From contig JAAVDB010000043.1 in the NCBI GenBank assembly GCA_014802015.1, forward strand, positions 1 to 36,422: 36,422 nt of DNA, written 5' to 3'. The notes beneath the pieces are model-generated. The model was not told the DNA's origin, did not search any database, and saw only the letters and a list, made by a program, of their open reading frames with translations. How positions within the stretch are numbered: position 1 is the stretch's first letter; each line of letters starts with the position of its first letter. Shown one piece after another: positions 1-7,326 of this stretch. This DNA is from Bacteroides sp. (GTDB lineage: Bacteria; Bacteroidota; Bacteroidia; Bacteroidales; Muribaculaceae). Both the position numbers and the translations under genes were made by a program.

Positions 1-107
1 ACTTTGGCAAATGCCTGTAGCTGTTTTGCCTCATTCTTGTCAAGATTCTGGGCCATTGCGGTCATACCTCCGAGGATGACTGCCATGATAAATAATACCT
101 TTTTCAT
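1..107 (-). CDS. N-terminus of a secreted protein (partial)
   Basis: The reverse strand opens with ATG at 105-107 and stays open to the window edge, giving 35 codons. The first 19 or so residues (MKKVLFIMAVILGGMTAMAQ) are a classic Sec signal peptide: two lysines, a hydrophobic core and an AMA-Q cleavage site. The mature part begins NLDKNEAKQLQAFAK. Nothing more can be said of the function because the rest lies outside the window. About 186 bases of AT-rich DNA separate it from the end of dnaB; I found no exact TAnnTTTG box there, though a promoter is expected. Confidence 0.75.
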   Translation of the reverse strand, partial: MKKVLFIMAVILGGMTAMAQNLDKNEAKQLQAFAK

Positions 108-216
108 AAAACAATAGTTATTTAGTTGTGATTTTACTTTAATAACATTAATAATCTGAAAAAGGTTTTACAGACAGATAAAAAAATTTGTTTTTTTGAA
201 AAATATTTTAAAATAA

Positions 217-268
217 AATCCTCCGTGCCAGTCAATATTACGCATATCAACCTAAGGCACAGAGGATT
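217..268 (-). terminator. Intrinsic terminator of the yjbR-dnaB operon
   Basis: Arms at 217-229 and 256-268 pair over 13 positions. The only non-Watson-Crick position (224/261) is a G-U pair in leftward RNA but an A-C mismatch in rightward RNA, which fits a terminator for leftward transcription. In that direction the stem is followed by a U-rich stretch. It sits 25 bases beyond the dnaB stop codon. Confidence 0.75.
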
Positions 269-293
269 AATGATTCAATCCTTAAACTTATGA

Positions 294-1868
294 TCAGAAT
301 GGTGCGGCCTCGTCAGACGATGTCGACAGGATGTCAGCCGTGCCGCCGGTGAATGCCGCAGGTCCGCCAAGCGTACCGGCAGGCATCTCGCCTCCTCCGG
401 CATTGAGGCGCGACTCGCGCTGACCGCTGCCCATGGGTGTCTCCTCCTCCCAGTTCTCGAATCGTGCATATTTGGACTTGAAACGCATCTTCACGTCGTC
501 CACACGACCCGAACGGTGTTTTGCTACGATAAACTCGGCCAGACCTACTATATTATTACCGGCTCCGTCCACGCCTGAGCGCAGGTAGTATTCGGGACGG
601 TGGATGAAACATACGATGTCGGCATCCTGCTCGATGGCACCCGACTCACGGAGGTCACTGAGCTGCGGACGCTTGCCGTCCTTCGAATCGGCTCCTCGCG
701 ATTCGACCGAACGGTTGAGCTGCGAGAGCGCCACGATGGGGATATTCAGTTCCTTGGAAAGCTGTTTGAGCGAGCGCGAGATCATGGAGACCTCCTGCTC
801 ACGCGATCCGAACTTCATGCCCGAGGCATTCATCAGCTGGAGGTAGTCGATGATGATGAACGACACATTGTGCTCCCTGACCAGACGGCGGGCCTTGGTA
901 CGGAGCTCGAAGATGGACAGCGAGGCCGTATCGTCGATAAACAGCGGCGCGCTGTAGAGGTTCTTGACGCGCGACATGAGCTGGTCCCACTCCATCTGTG
1001 ACAGCTGACCGCTCTTGATCTTCTCACCCTCGATCTCGCACGTGTTCTGTATCAGACGGTTGACGAGCTGGAGGTTGGACATCTCAAGCGAGAATATCGC
1101 TACGGGGATATTATAGTTCACGGCCATATTCTTGGCCATAGACAACACGAACGCGGTCTTACCCATCGCAGGACGGGCGGCGATGATGATGAGGTCGCTG
1201 CGCTGCCATCCCGAGGTGAGTTTGTCAAGCTCATGAAATCCTGACTCCAGACCTGACAGACCCGAGGCGCGGTTGGCGGCGACCTGTATCTGCTCTATGG
1301 CCGTGTTGATGACCGGGTCGATCTGTGTCACATCCTTCTTGACATTGCGCTGCGATATTTCGAAGAGCTTGCCCTCGGCCTCCTGCAGGAGATCGTCGAC
1401 ATCATAACTCTCGTCAAAGGCCTGTGCCTCGATCTGTGAGGCGAATCGTATCAGCTCGCGCGCCAGATACTTCTGAGCCACGATGCGTGCATGAAACTCG
1501 ATGTGCGCACCCGATGCCACACGCGATGTCAGCTCGGATATGCGCAGCGCTCCACCCGCCGCCTCGAGGTCGCCGTTGAGACGCAGACGCTCGGTGACAG
1601 TGAGCATATCTATACTCTGCTGGGCCGCACCGAGGGCTTGGATGGCCGCATAAATCTTCTGATTGGCCGGGTCATAGAACGACTCGGGCTTGAGGATGTC
1701 ACACACCACGGTGTAGGCATCCTTCTCAAGCATGAGGGCACCGAGCACCGCCTCCTCAAGGTCGTTGTCACGGGGCGGGATACGTCCCCCGTGATCAAAC
1801 TGCGACACGTGCTGAGGCTTGGAGTTGCGGTTGCCGTTATATCTGTTGTTATTATTGTCCTGTGGCAT
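294..1868 (-). CDS. dnaB: Replicative DNA helicase DnaB
   Basis: A 524-residue DnaB, the hexameric helicase that unwinds DNA ahead of the replisome. An Asn-rich start (MPQDNNNNRYNG) leads into the N-terminal domain (about 35-140: DLEEAVLGALML, TVTERLR). The RecA-like domain follows, with Walker A ARPAMGKT (231-238), Walker B IIIDYLQLM (338-346), LSQLNRSVE (381-389) and DLRESGAIEQDAD (405-417). Length and motifs are normal for the family, and the C-terminus is Gly/Ala-rich. I place the start at ATG 1868: the frame stays open further upstream but would overlap yjbR and add sequence foreign to DnaB. It lies 31 bases after yjbR, so the two are probably co-transcribed. Confidence 0.97.
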   Translation of the reverse strand: MPQDNNNNRYNGNRNSKPQHVSQFDHGGRIPPRDNDLEEAVLGALMLEKDAYTVVCDILKPESFYDPANQKIYAAIQALGAAQQSIDMLTVTERLRLNGDLEAAGGALRISELTSRVASGAHIEFHARIVAQKYLARELIRFASQIEAQAFDESYDVDDLLQEAEGKLFEISQRNVKKDVTQIDPVINTAIEQIQVAANRASGLSGLESGFHELDKLTSGWQRSDLIIIAARPAMGKTAFVLSMAKNMAVNYNIPVAIFSLEMSNLQLVNRLIQNTCEIEGEKIKSGQLSQMEWDQLMSRVKNLYSAPLFIDDTASLSIFELRTKARRLVREHNVSFIIIDYLQLMNASGMKFGSREQEVSMISRSLKQLSKELNIPIVALSQLNRSVESRGADSKDGKRPQLSDLRESGAIEQDADIVCFIHRPEYYLRSGVDGAGNNIVGLAEFIVAKHRSGRVDDVKMRFKSKYARFENWEEETPMGSGQRESRLNAGGGEMPAGTLGGPAAFTGGTADILSTSSDEAAPF

Positions 1869-1899
1869 TATATAATATAGGTATATTGTGAGAGATGTT

Positions 1900-2292
1900 T
1901 CAGTCCCCGGTGATGTCGACATCGCCCTGCACGAGTGCGACATCGGGATGATCGGTAATGAATCGTTTAGGCAGTTTATGTGCCACCTCCGTGTAACTGT
2001 GTCGTATGAGCGCACGGATCATATCGTCGCTCAGTGCGCCGGACTGCACGGGCATCTGATTCCAGTATTTTTTATTCCAATGATAGGCCGGCTCGATGGC
2101 TTGATACCGTTCACGCAGCCGGACGGCATAAGCTGCATCGCTCTTCAAGGCGATGCGGTCGTTACCGTCAAGCGAAAGACATGCGAAGATCTTGCCTGAC
2201 AGCCTGAACAGCAGGTGATCATCGCCAAAAGCTGAGTCCTCACTGACCAGCGGCAACGACAGACAGTATTCACGTACGGATTCGACATTCAT
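1900..2292 (-). CDS. MmcQ/YjbR family protein
   Basis: A 130-residue protein of the MmcQ/YjbR family, small proteins with a CyaY-like or double-wing fold, often annotated as DNA-binding although no clear function is established. Seen here: the N-terminal pattern VREYCLSLPLVSEDSAFGDDHLLFRL, here given in two halves as VREYCLSLPLVSED and FGDDHLLFRLSGKIFA, then NDRIALKSD, the WNKKYWNQM segment (usually HMNKxHWxxV) and the terminal helix RALIRHSYTEVAHKLPK. Length is typical. It is the first gene of a pair with dnaB. A -7 box ends only 5 bases before its ATG, so its mRNA may have almost no leader. Confidence 0.85.
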   Translation of the reverse strand: MNVESVREYCLSLPLVSEDSAFGDDHLLFRLSGKIFACLSLDGNDRIALKSDAAYAVRLRERYQAIEPAYHWNKKYWNQMPVQSGALSDDMIRALIRHSYTEVAHKLPKRFITDHPDVALVQGDVDITGD

Positions 2293-2297
2293 AAGTA

Positions 2298-2305
2298 CAA
2301 AGATA
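2298..2305 (-). promoter_or_regulatory. Bacteroidota -7 box for yjbR-dnaB
   Basis: The reverse strand reads TATCTTTG, an exact TAnnTTTG. Its 3' end is 5 bases from the yjbR start codon, which puts the transcription start at or next to the ATG. No clear -33 TTTG was found. Confidence 0.5.
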
Positions 2306-2347
2306 ATAAATTTTCACGATATTACGTCACACATCCCCAAAAAAGGC

Positions 2348-2355
2348 TACCTTTG
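2348..2355 (+). promoter_or_regulatory. Bacteroidota -7 box for ispE
   Basis: TACCTTTG matches TAnnTTTG exactly and lies 33 bases before the ispE ATG. It is divergent from the yjbR box, and the two boxes are only 42 bases apart. No convincing -33 TTTG is visible. Confidence 0.55.
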
Positions 2356-2388
2356 TAGGTATAATAGATTTGACTCATACCCCTCACG

Positions 2389-3210
2389 ATGATACTGTTT
2401 CCGAATGCTAAGATTAATCTCGGGCTGGACATTCTGCGCAGGCGCGCGGACGGTTACCATGATATAGAGACTGTGATGGTGCCCGTGCCGTGGCGCGATG
2501 TGCTTGAGATAGTGCCGGGACGCGGTGAGCACACCACTCTGAGAGTGACCGGGCGGACGGTAGATTGTCCGCCTGAAAAGAATCTGGTGATGAAGGCTTA
2601 CCGTGCTCTGGACCAAGAGGTGTCACTACCACCTGTCGACATATATCTGCGCAAGATTATTCCCGACGGAGCGGGGCTGGGCGGAGGTTCGGCCGACGCG
2701 GCATTCACTCTGCGCGGTCTCAATGAACTGTTCGCGCTCGGTTACAGCGATGATGACCTGGCCCGTATAGCCGCCGGCATCGGAGCCGACTGTCCGTTCT
2801 TCATACACAACCGTCCGATGCTGTGCACAGGCACAGGTACTGACATGGAGCCTGTCGACCTCGACCTCATGGGGATGAAGATACTTATAGCCAAGCCTCA
2901 GGTGAGCGTGCCCACCGCCGCGGCATACGCACATACGACACCCGCCATTCCTGTCGAGAGTGTCAGCCGTATCGTAGCCACAGATCCGGCCCAATGGCAG
3001 GGAAGGCTCAAGAATGACTTTGAGGCCTCGGTGTTTCCTGCCTATCCGGCCATCGCGGCGCTCAAACAGCGCATCATGGAGCTTGAGCCGGTCTATGCGG
3101 CCATGTCAGGCTCGGGCGCATCGGTGTTCGGACTGTTTGCCGGTGACAAATTGTCACCCGAGGTGGCCGACAGGTTCGCAGACTGTGACACGCTTGTCGC
3201 AACGCTCTGA
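2389..3210 (+). CDS. ispE: 4-diphosphocytidyl-2-C-methyl-D-erythritol kinase
   Basis: A 273-residue GHMP-family kinase that phosphorylates CDP-methylerythritol in the non-mevalonate (MEP) isoprenoid pathway, in the cytosol. Seen: the N-terminal PNAKINLGLDILRRRADGYH (6-25) with the substrate-side Lys8, the ATP-binding glycine loop GAGLGGGSADAA (94-105), GADCPFF (132-138) with the catalytic Asp134, and the C-terminal GHMP motif MSGSGASVFGLF. Length is normal for IspE. It is a single gene between the divergent yjbR promoter and grpE. No terminator is obvious in the 154 bases after it. Confidence 0.96.
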   Translation: MILFPNAKINLGLDILRRRADGYHDIETVMVPVPWRDVLEIVPGRGEHTTLRVTGRTVDCPPEKNLVMKAYRALDQEVSLPPVDIYLRKIIPDGAGLGGGSADAAFTLRGLNELFALGYSDDDLARIAAGIGADCPFFIHNRPMLCTGTGTDMEPVDLDLMGMKILIAKPQVSVPTAAAYAHTTPAIPVESVSRIVATDPAQWQGRLKNDFEASVFPAYPAIAALKQRIMELEPVYAAMSGSGASVFGLFAGDKLSPEVADRFADCDTLVATL

Positions 3211-3324
3211 CAGGCAATATTTTCAACTGTGACAGTGAACGTTATCACGTGTGCGTTGTTGTACATTTACATAACGGTCACACGCGCAGGTCCACTTTTA
3301 TAGCGGACGCTGTGAGTTTGGCAA

Positions 3325-3332
3325 TATTTTTG
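3325..3332 (+). promoter_or_regulatory. Possible -7 box for grpE-dnaJ
   Basis: TATTTTTG fits TAnnTTTG and lies 32 bases before the grpE ATG. No -33 TTTG at the usual distance. I saw no CIRCE-type inverted repeat in the 154-base gap, only weak GTGA/TCAC symmetry. Confidence 0.4.
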
Positions 3333-3364
3333 CATAGTTAATTAGTTAAAAAAAGATATAAGTC

Positions 3365-3997
3365 ATGTCAAACGATTCAGACAACAATAAGGCATACGGC
3401 CGTCCCGAAGAGGAGAAGATTCACATCGAGGATCCCGACACCGTCGCATTTGACGACGTGCAGGAGGCCTCGGACGAGGCAGAGTCGCAGGTAGACGAAG
3501 CCAACGATATGATCAACAACGAGCTGGCCGACATCGACGCGCTCAACAAGCAGCTGAGTGACGCTCAGGCTCAGGTCGAGAAGGAAAAGAAAGAGTATCT
3601 GTTCCTGATGGCCGAGTTCGACAACTTCCGCAAACGCACGTTCAAGGAGAAGAGCGACATTATCAAGAACGCCGCCGGAAGCGTGCTCAAAGGGTTGCTC
3701 CCCATCGTCGACGACTTCGAGCGCGGCCTTGAGGCAAGCGCCAAGGTCGAGGATGCCGCCGAGGTGCGCAAGGGTATGGAACTGATCTATCAGAAGTTTG
3801 TAAAGTACCTCGAACAGAACGGTGTCAAGGCCATCGACTCGACCGGCAAGCCCTTTGACTCCGAGCTCCATGAGGCTATAGCCATGGTGCCCGCCGCCGA
3901 CGAGTCACAGAAAGGCATCGTGATCGACACCCCCACCAAGGGATATACACTCAATGATAAAGTGCTCCGCCACGCCAAAGTGGTAGTGGGTCAATAA
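3365..3997 (+). CDS. grpE: GrpE nucleotide exchange factor
   Basis: A 210-residue GrpE, which releases ADP from DnaK in the Hsp70 folding cycle. The first 65 residues are acidic and low in complexity. A long coiled-coil helix follows (about 60-110) with the diagnostic stretch MAEFDNFRKRTFKEK, then LKGLLPIVDDFERGLEA. The C-terminal beta domain includes LHEAIAMVPA and the end VLRHAKVVVGQ, close to the family signature. dnaJ starts 18 bases downstream, so they form one operon. dnaK is not in the window. Confidence 0.97.
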   Translation: MSNDSDNNKAYGRPEEEKIHIEDPDTVAFDDVQEASDEAESQVDEANDMINNELADIDALNKQLSDAQAQVEKEKKEYLFLMAEFDNFRKRTFKEKSDIIKNAAGSVLKGLLPIVDDFERGLEASAKVEDAAEVRKGMELIYQKFVKYLEQNGVKAIDSTGKPFDSELHEAIAMVPAADESQKGIVIDTPTKGYTLNDKVLRHAKVVVGQ

Positions 3998-4015
3998 TAC
4001 CAATACCGCACCCTC

Positions 4016-5179
4016 ATGGCAACTAAACGAGATTATTACGAGGTGCTCGGCGTCGACAAAAACGCTGACGAGAAAGCAATCAAGAGCGCCTACAGAAAGA
4101 AGGCCATCCAGTATCACCCCGACAAGAATCCGGGTGACAAGGAGGCCGAAGAGAAATTCAAGGAAGCAGCCGAGGCATACGATGTGCTCTCAAATCCCGA
4201 GAAGAGAGCCAAGTATGACCAGTTCGGTCACGATATGGGCCCGCAGGGATTCCCTGGCGGAGGCGGAGGATTCCATGCAGGAGGATTCAGCATGGAGGAC
4301 ATCTTCTCGCAGTTCGGCGACATCTTCGGCGGAGGATTCGGCAACATGGGCGGATTCGAGAGCGCCGGCGGACGTACACGACGTCGTCAGCGCCGGGGTA
4401 CCGACCTGCGCATCAAGATCAAGATGACCCTTGCCGAGATCGCTACAGGTGTCACCAAGACCCTCAAGATCCCTACCCTCGTGCCCGACACCCACTGTCA
4501 CGGCACCGGCGCCAAGGATGGCACCGCATTTCACACCTGTCCCACCTGTAACGGTCAGGGCACGGTGATACGCCAGCAGCAGACCATGTTTGGCATGGCA
4601 CAGTCGGCCGTAGAGTGTCCGCAGTGTCACGGTGAGGGTAAGATCATCACCGAGAAATGTACATTCTGTAGCGGCGAAGGCGTTGTGCGCAAGGATGAGA
4701 CCGTATCGTTCTCCATCCCCGCCGGCGTGCAGGATGGCCAGACACTTACACTTCGCGGCAAGGGTAACGCCGCCCCTCACGGAGGAGCCAACGGCGACCT
4801 GCTCATCGTCATCGAGGAGGTCAAGCACCCCGAGCTGATACGTGACGGCAATGACATCGTCTACAATCTGATGCTCGACCTGCCCACCGCCACACTCGGC
4901 GGATCAGTAGAGGTGCCCACCATCACAGGTCGCGCACGTCTGAAGATACCCGCAGGCACCCAGCCCGGCAAGGTGCTGCGTCTGCGTGGTAAAGGTCTGC
5001 CCTCGGCTGACGGTTACGGCACCGGCGACGAGCTGATCAACGTGATGGTCTACATCCCCGAGAATCTAGGCGAGCAGGAGAAGGCCGCTATCGAGAGTCT
5101 GCGTGACAAACCCGGTGTCACACCCGATGAGTCGACCAAACACCGCATCTTCTCCAAGCTGCGCCACATATTTGAATAA
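4016..5179 (+). CDS. dnaJ: DnaJ co-chaperone with one altered zinc-site residue
   Basis: A 387-residue class I DnaJ, which stimulates DnaK ATPase and hands over substrates. Domains: J domain 5-70 with HPD at 34-36; Gly/Phe-rich linker about 74-120; zinc-binding domain about 145-225; beta-sandwich substrate domain to the end ([19 protein letters not shown]). The zinc domain should have four CxxCxGxG repeats. Repeats 2-4 are intact (CPTC 175-178, CPQC 201-204, CTFC 215-218), but repeat 1 reads D158-T-H-C161, with Asp (codon GAC at 4487-4489) where the first Cys belongs. Asp can bind zinc, so the protein may still be functional. Co-transcribed with grpE and followed by a strong terminator. Confidence 0.97.
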   Translation: MATKRDYYEVLGVDKNADEKAIKSAYRKKAIQYHPDKNPGDKEAEEKFKEAAEAYDVLSNPEKRAKYDQFGHDMGPQGFPGGGGGFHAGGFSMEDIFSQFGDIFGGGFGNMGGFESAGGRTRRRQRRGTDLRIKIKMTLAEIATGVTKTLKIPTLVPDTHCHGTGAKDGTAFHTCPTCNGQGTVIRQQQTMFGMAQSAVECPQCHGEGKIITEKCTFCSGEGVVRKDETVSFSIPAGVQDGQTLTLRGKGNAAPHGGANGDLLIVIEEVKHPELIRDGNDIVYNLMLDLPTATLGGSVEVPTITGRARLKIPAGTQPGKVLRLRGKGLPSADGYGTGDELINVMVYIPENLGEQEKAAIESLRDKPGVTPDESTKHRIFSKLRHIFE

Positions 5180-5209
5180 TCACCTGCCGACATAACGTCA
5201 GTTACATAA

Positions 5210-5247
5210 AGAGTGCCCCGTGAGTCACACGATTCACGGGGCACTCT
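5210..5247. terminator. Hairpin terminator after grpE-dnaJ
   Basis: A perfect 14-bp stem (5210-5223 with 5234-5247; arm AGAGTGCCCCGTGA) with a 10-base loop, 31 bases after the dnaJ stop. The T-tract after it is weak, as is often seen in this phylum. The rest of 5180-5330 holds only a poor -7 match (TAATTTCG at 5302-5309) ahead of the next gene. Confidence 0.75.
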
Positions 5248-5330
5248 CCGCATTTCCTGATTTTGTAGGGTCGGGTGAGCGGATAATTGCGGAAAAATTG
5301 TTAATTTCGCAATGAAAAAATTACAATCAG

Positions 5331-5894
5331 ATGAAAAGTTTCAAGCCAAATGCATGGGTGCTACCCCAGCCCGTACTGATTATCGGCACATACAATGCCG
5401 ACGGGACACCCGATGCGATGAATGCCGCCTGGGGCGGACAGTGGGACGGTAAGGAGATATTCATCTCGCTCGGCTCACACGCCACGACTGACAACCTTGC
5501 TCGCTGCCCGGAGTTTACCGTAGCATTCGCCACAGCCGACACACTCGTGGCATCCGACTACGTAGGTATGGTCAGCGCACGCAAGCAGTCCGACAAGATA
5601 GCCCGCACGGGATGGCAGCACGACAAGGCTACGGAGGTCAACGCTCCCGTATTCGGCTGTTTCCCCATGACGCTCGAATGCCGCGTTAAGGAGAAACTCT
5701 ATGAGTCACCCACAGGCTGCTATCTGATCGGTGAGATTGTCAACATACTCTGTCGTGAAGACATGCTCGCCGAGGACGGCAAGCCGGATGTCGAGAAAAT
5801 GGAGCTGATAACATTCGATCCCGTCCATCACGGATATATCACACTCGGCAAGCGTGCCGGTGACGCTTTTGCAGCCGGAAACGCGCTGAAATAA
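5331..5894 (+). CDS. Flavin reductase family protein (FMN-binding split barrel)
   Basis: A 187-residue protein of the flavin reductase/DIM6-NTAB family, which binds FMN in a split beta-barrel. Seen: the N-terminal strand PNAWVLPQPVLIIGTYNADGTPDAMNAAWG (given here as VLIIGTYNADGTPDAMNAAW), FISLGSHATTDN, and NKx-like ARKQSDKIARTGW, then ECRVKEKLYE and IVNILCREDML. These match the family order of the VlxxG strand, the Asn/Thr region around FMN and the product strand. The substrate cannot be read from sequence; NAD(P)H:flavin oxidoreductase or simple flavin-binding roles are both possible. It is 64 bases ahead of the GH28 gene, with no terminator between. Confidence 0.85.
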   Translation: MKSFKPNAWVLPQPVLIIGTYNADGTPDAMNAAWGGQWDGKEIFISLGSHATTDNLARCPEFTVAFATADTLVASDYVGMVSARKQSDKIARTGWQHDKATEVNAPVFGCFPMTLECRVKEKLYESPTGCYLIGEIVNILCREDMLAEDGKPDVEKMELITFDPVHHGYITLGKRAGDAFAAGNALK

Positions 5895-5958
5895 GCCGAA
5901 GCGCCGCCACTTCTTCACACGAAATTATCAATACAGAATACTTAAATCTAAAATTACA

Positions 5959-7296
5959 ATGGTTAAAATGAAGAACTTAGCATTGGCTACAGCTCTGACC
6001 CTCTTTGCCGGCGGGTCAGCGTATGCGGCCGGGTTCACCACATTTCCCGACGGCAGCAAGGTGTCGGACTGGTTTAACGAGGCCAAGCCTGTAAATGTCG
6101 ACAAGCTCGGCAAGAAATATGTCGTGACCGACTACGGTGTGGTCAATGACTCGACCCTGCTTCAGACCAAGGCTATCCAGGCCGTCATCGACAAGGCCGC
6201 CGAGGCCGGAGGTGGCGTCATCGTCATACCCGAAGGTGTCTATCTCAGCGGCTCGCTCTTCTTCAAGCCCGGCACCCACCTCAACGTAGCCAAGGGCGGC
6301 AGACTCAAAGGCAGCGACTCGATCACCAATTATGAGATCATCGACACCCGTCTTGAGGGTCAGACCATCAAATACTTCGCCGCCCTCGTCAACGCCGAGG
6401 GAGTGGACGGATTCACTATCAGCGGCCCCGGCACCATCGACGGCAACGGTCACCGTTTCTATGACGAGTTCTGGCTCCGCCGTAAGGTCAATCCCAAGTG
6501 CACCAATCTCGAAGCGCTGCGTCCGCGCATGTTCTATGCCGCTCACTCCAAGGATGTGACCGTAAGCGGTGTCAATATGGTCAACTCAGGTTTCTGGACC
6601 AATCATCTGTATGACTGCGAGCGCGTGAAGTATGTCGGCGTGACGATTTTAGCTCCCACCGACGGTTATCCCAAAGGCCCGAGTACCGATGCCATCGACC
6701 TCGACGCATGCTCGGATGTGCTCATCAGCGGATGCTACATGAATGTCAACGATGACGGTGTGTGCCTCAAAGGCGGCAAGGGAACATGGGTTGACACCAT
6801 CCCCGGCAACGGTCCCGTGCGCCGTGTGATTGTCGACAAGTGTACATTCGGCAAGACCAATGCCGGCGTTACATTCGGCAGCGAGGCCTGGGACTGCTCG
6901 AACGTCATACTGAGCAACTGTAAGTTTGAGGACACTTTCCATGTGCTGCTCTTCAAGATGCGCCCCGACACCCCGCAGAAGTATATGAACGTGCTGGTGG
7001 ACGGTGCCCGCGGACGCGTGCGTAACGGTGTGGAGGTCCAGACATGGCGTCAGTTCTTCAACAAGACCGACCGCGACGACATGCCCAAGTCACTGGTTGA
7101 AAACGTGACGGTCAAGAATGTCACTCTCGACTGCACACGCGAGTTCTACCGTGACCGCAAGACCGACGACTATACTCTCAGAAATTTCACATTCGAGAAC
7201 ATTTCCGTCACCGATCCCAGCGACACATTTGACACATCCAACATCCAGAACTGTAAGATAATCAACGTTGAGGTCAACGGCGTACCCGTCGAATAA
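5959..7296 (+). CDS. Secreted glycoside hydrolase family 28 (polygalacturonase-like)
   Basis: A 445-residue exported protein of family GH28, right-handed beta-helix enzymes that hydrolyse pectic galacturonan. The signal peptide is about 4-24 (MKNLALATALTLFAGGSAYA); a second ATG at 5968 is an equally good start. Seen: the N-terminal pectinase motif DYGVVND (58-64), SGPGTIDGNG (155-164), STDAID (242-247, family NTDGID), NDDG (264-267, the Asp pair) and GSE (307-309). The usual GHG is replaced by GSE and a clear RIK is absent, so substrate or mechanism may be shifted; GSE variants occur in exo-acting and bacterial members. The protein is cysteine-rich for a Bacteroidota export. No SusCD lies nearby. 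Confidence 0.88.
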   Translation: MVKMKNLALATALTLFAGGSAYAAGFTTFPDGSKVSDWFNEAKPVNVDKLGKKYVVTDYGVVNDSTLLQTKAIQAVIDKAAEAGGGVIVIPEGVYLSGSLFFKPGTHLNVAKGGRLKGSDSITNYEIIDTRLEGQTIKYFAALVNAEGVDGFTISGPGTIDGNGHRFYDEFWLRRKVNPKCTNLEALRPRMFYAAHSKDVTVSGVNMVNSGFWTNHLYDCERVKYVGVTILAPTDGYPKGPSTDAIDLDACSDVLISGCYMNVNDDGVCLKGGKGTWVDTIPGNGPVRRVIVDKCTFGKTNAGVTFGSEAWDCSNVILSNCKFEDTFHVLLFKMRPDTPQKYMNVLVDGARGRVRNGVEVQTWRQFFNKTDRDDMPKSLVENVTVKNVTLDCTREFYRDRKTDDYTLRNFTFENISVTDPSDTFDTSNIQNCKIINVEVNGVPVE

Positions 7297-7326
7297 CAAC
7301 ACATATCATAAATCTCAATCTGCCCA

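Noticed and set aside
1869-2015. Upstream extension of the dnaB reading frame
   Set aside because: It would overlap yjbR, and the added residues do not resemble DnaB; ATG 1868 gives a normal N-terminus.
3211-3364. CIRCE or other heat-shock operator before grpE
   Set aside because: No TTAGCACTC-N9-GAGTGCTAA-like repeat; only short imperfect symmetry was seen.
4190-4828. Long leftward open frame opposite dnaJ (212 codons)
   Set aside because: A shadow of a GC-rich gene; the rightward frame is an unmistakable DnaJ.
7297-7326. CRISPR, tRNA or riboswitch in the intergenic gaps of the window
   Set aside because: No repeated spacers, cloverleaf or known aptamer core was seen in any gap; most gaps are too short.
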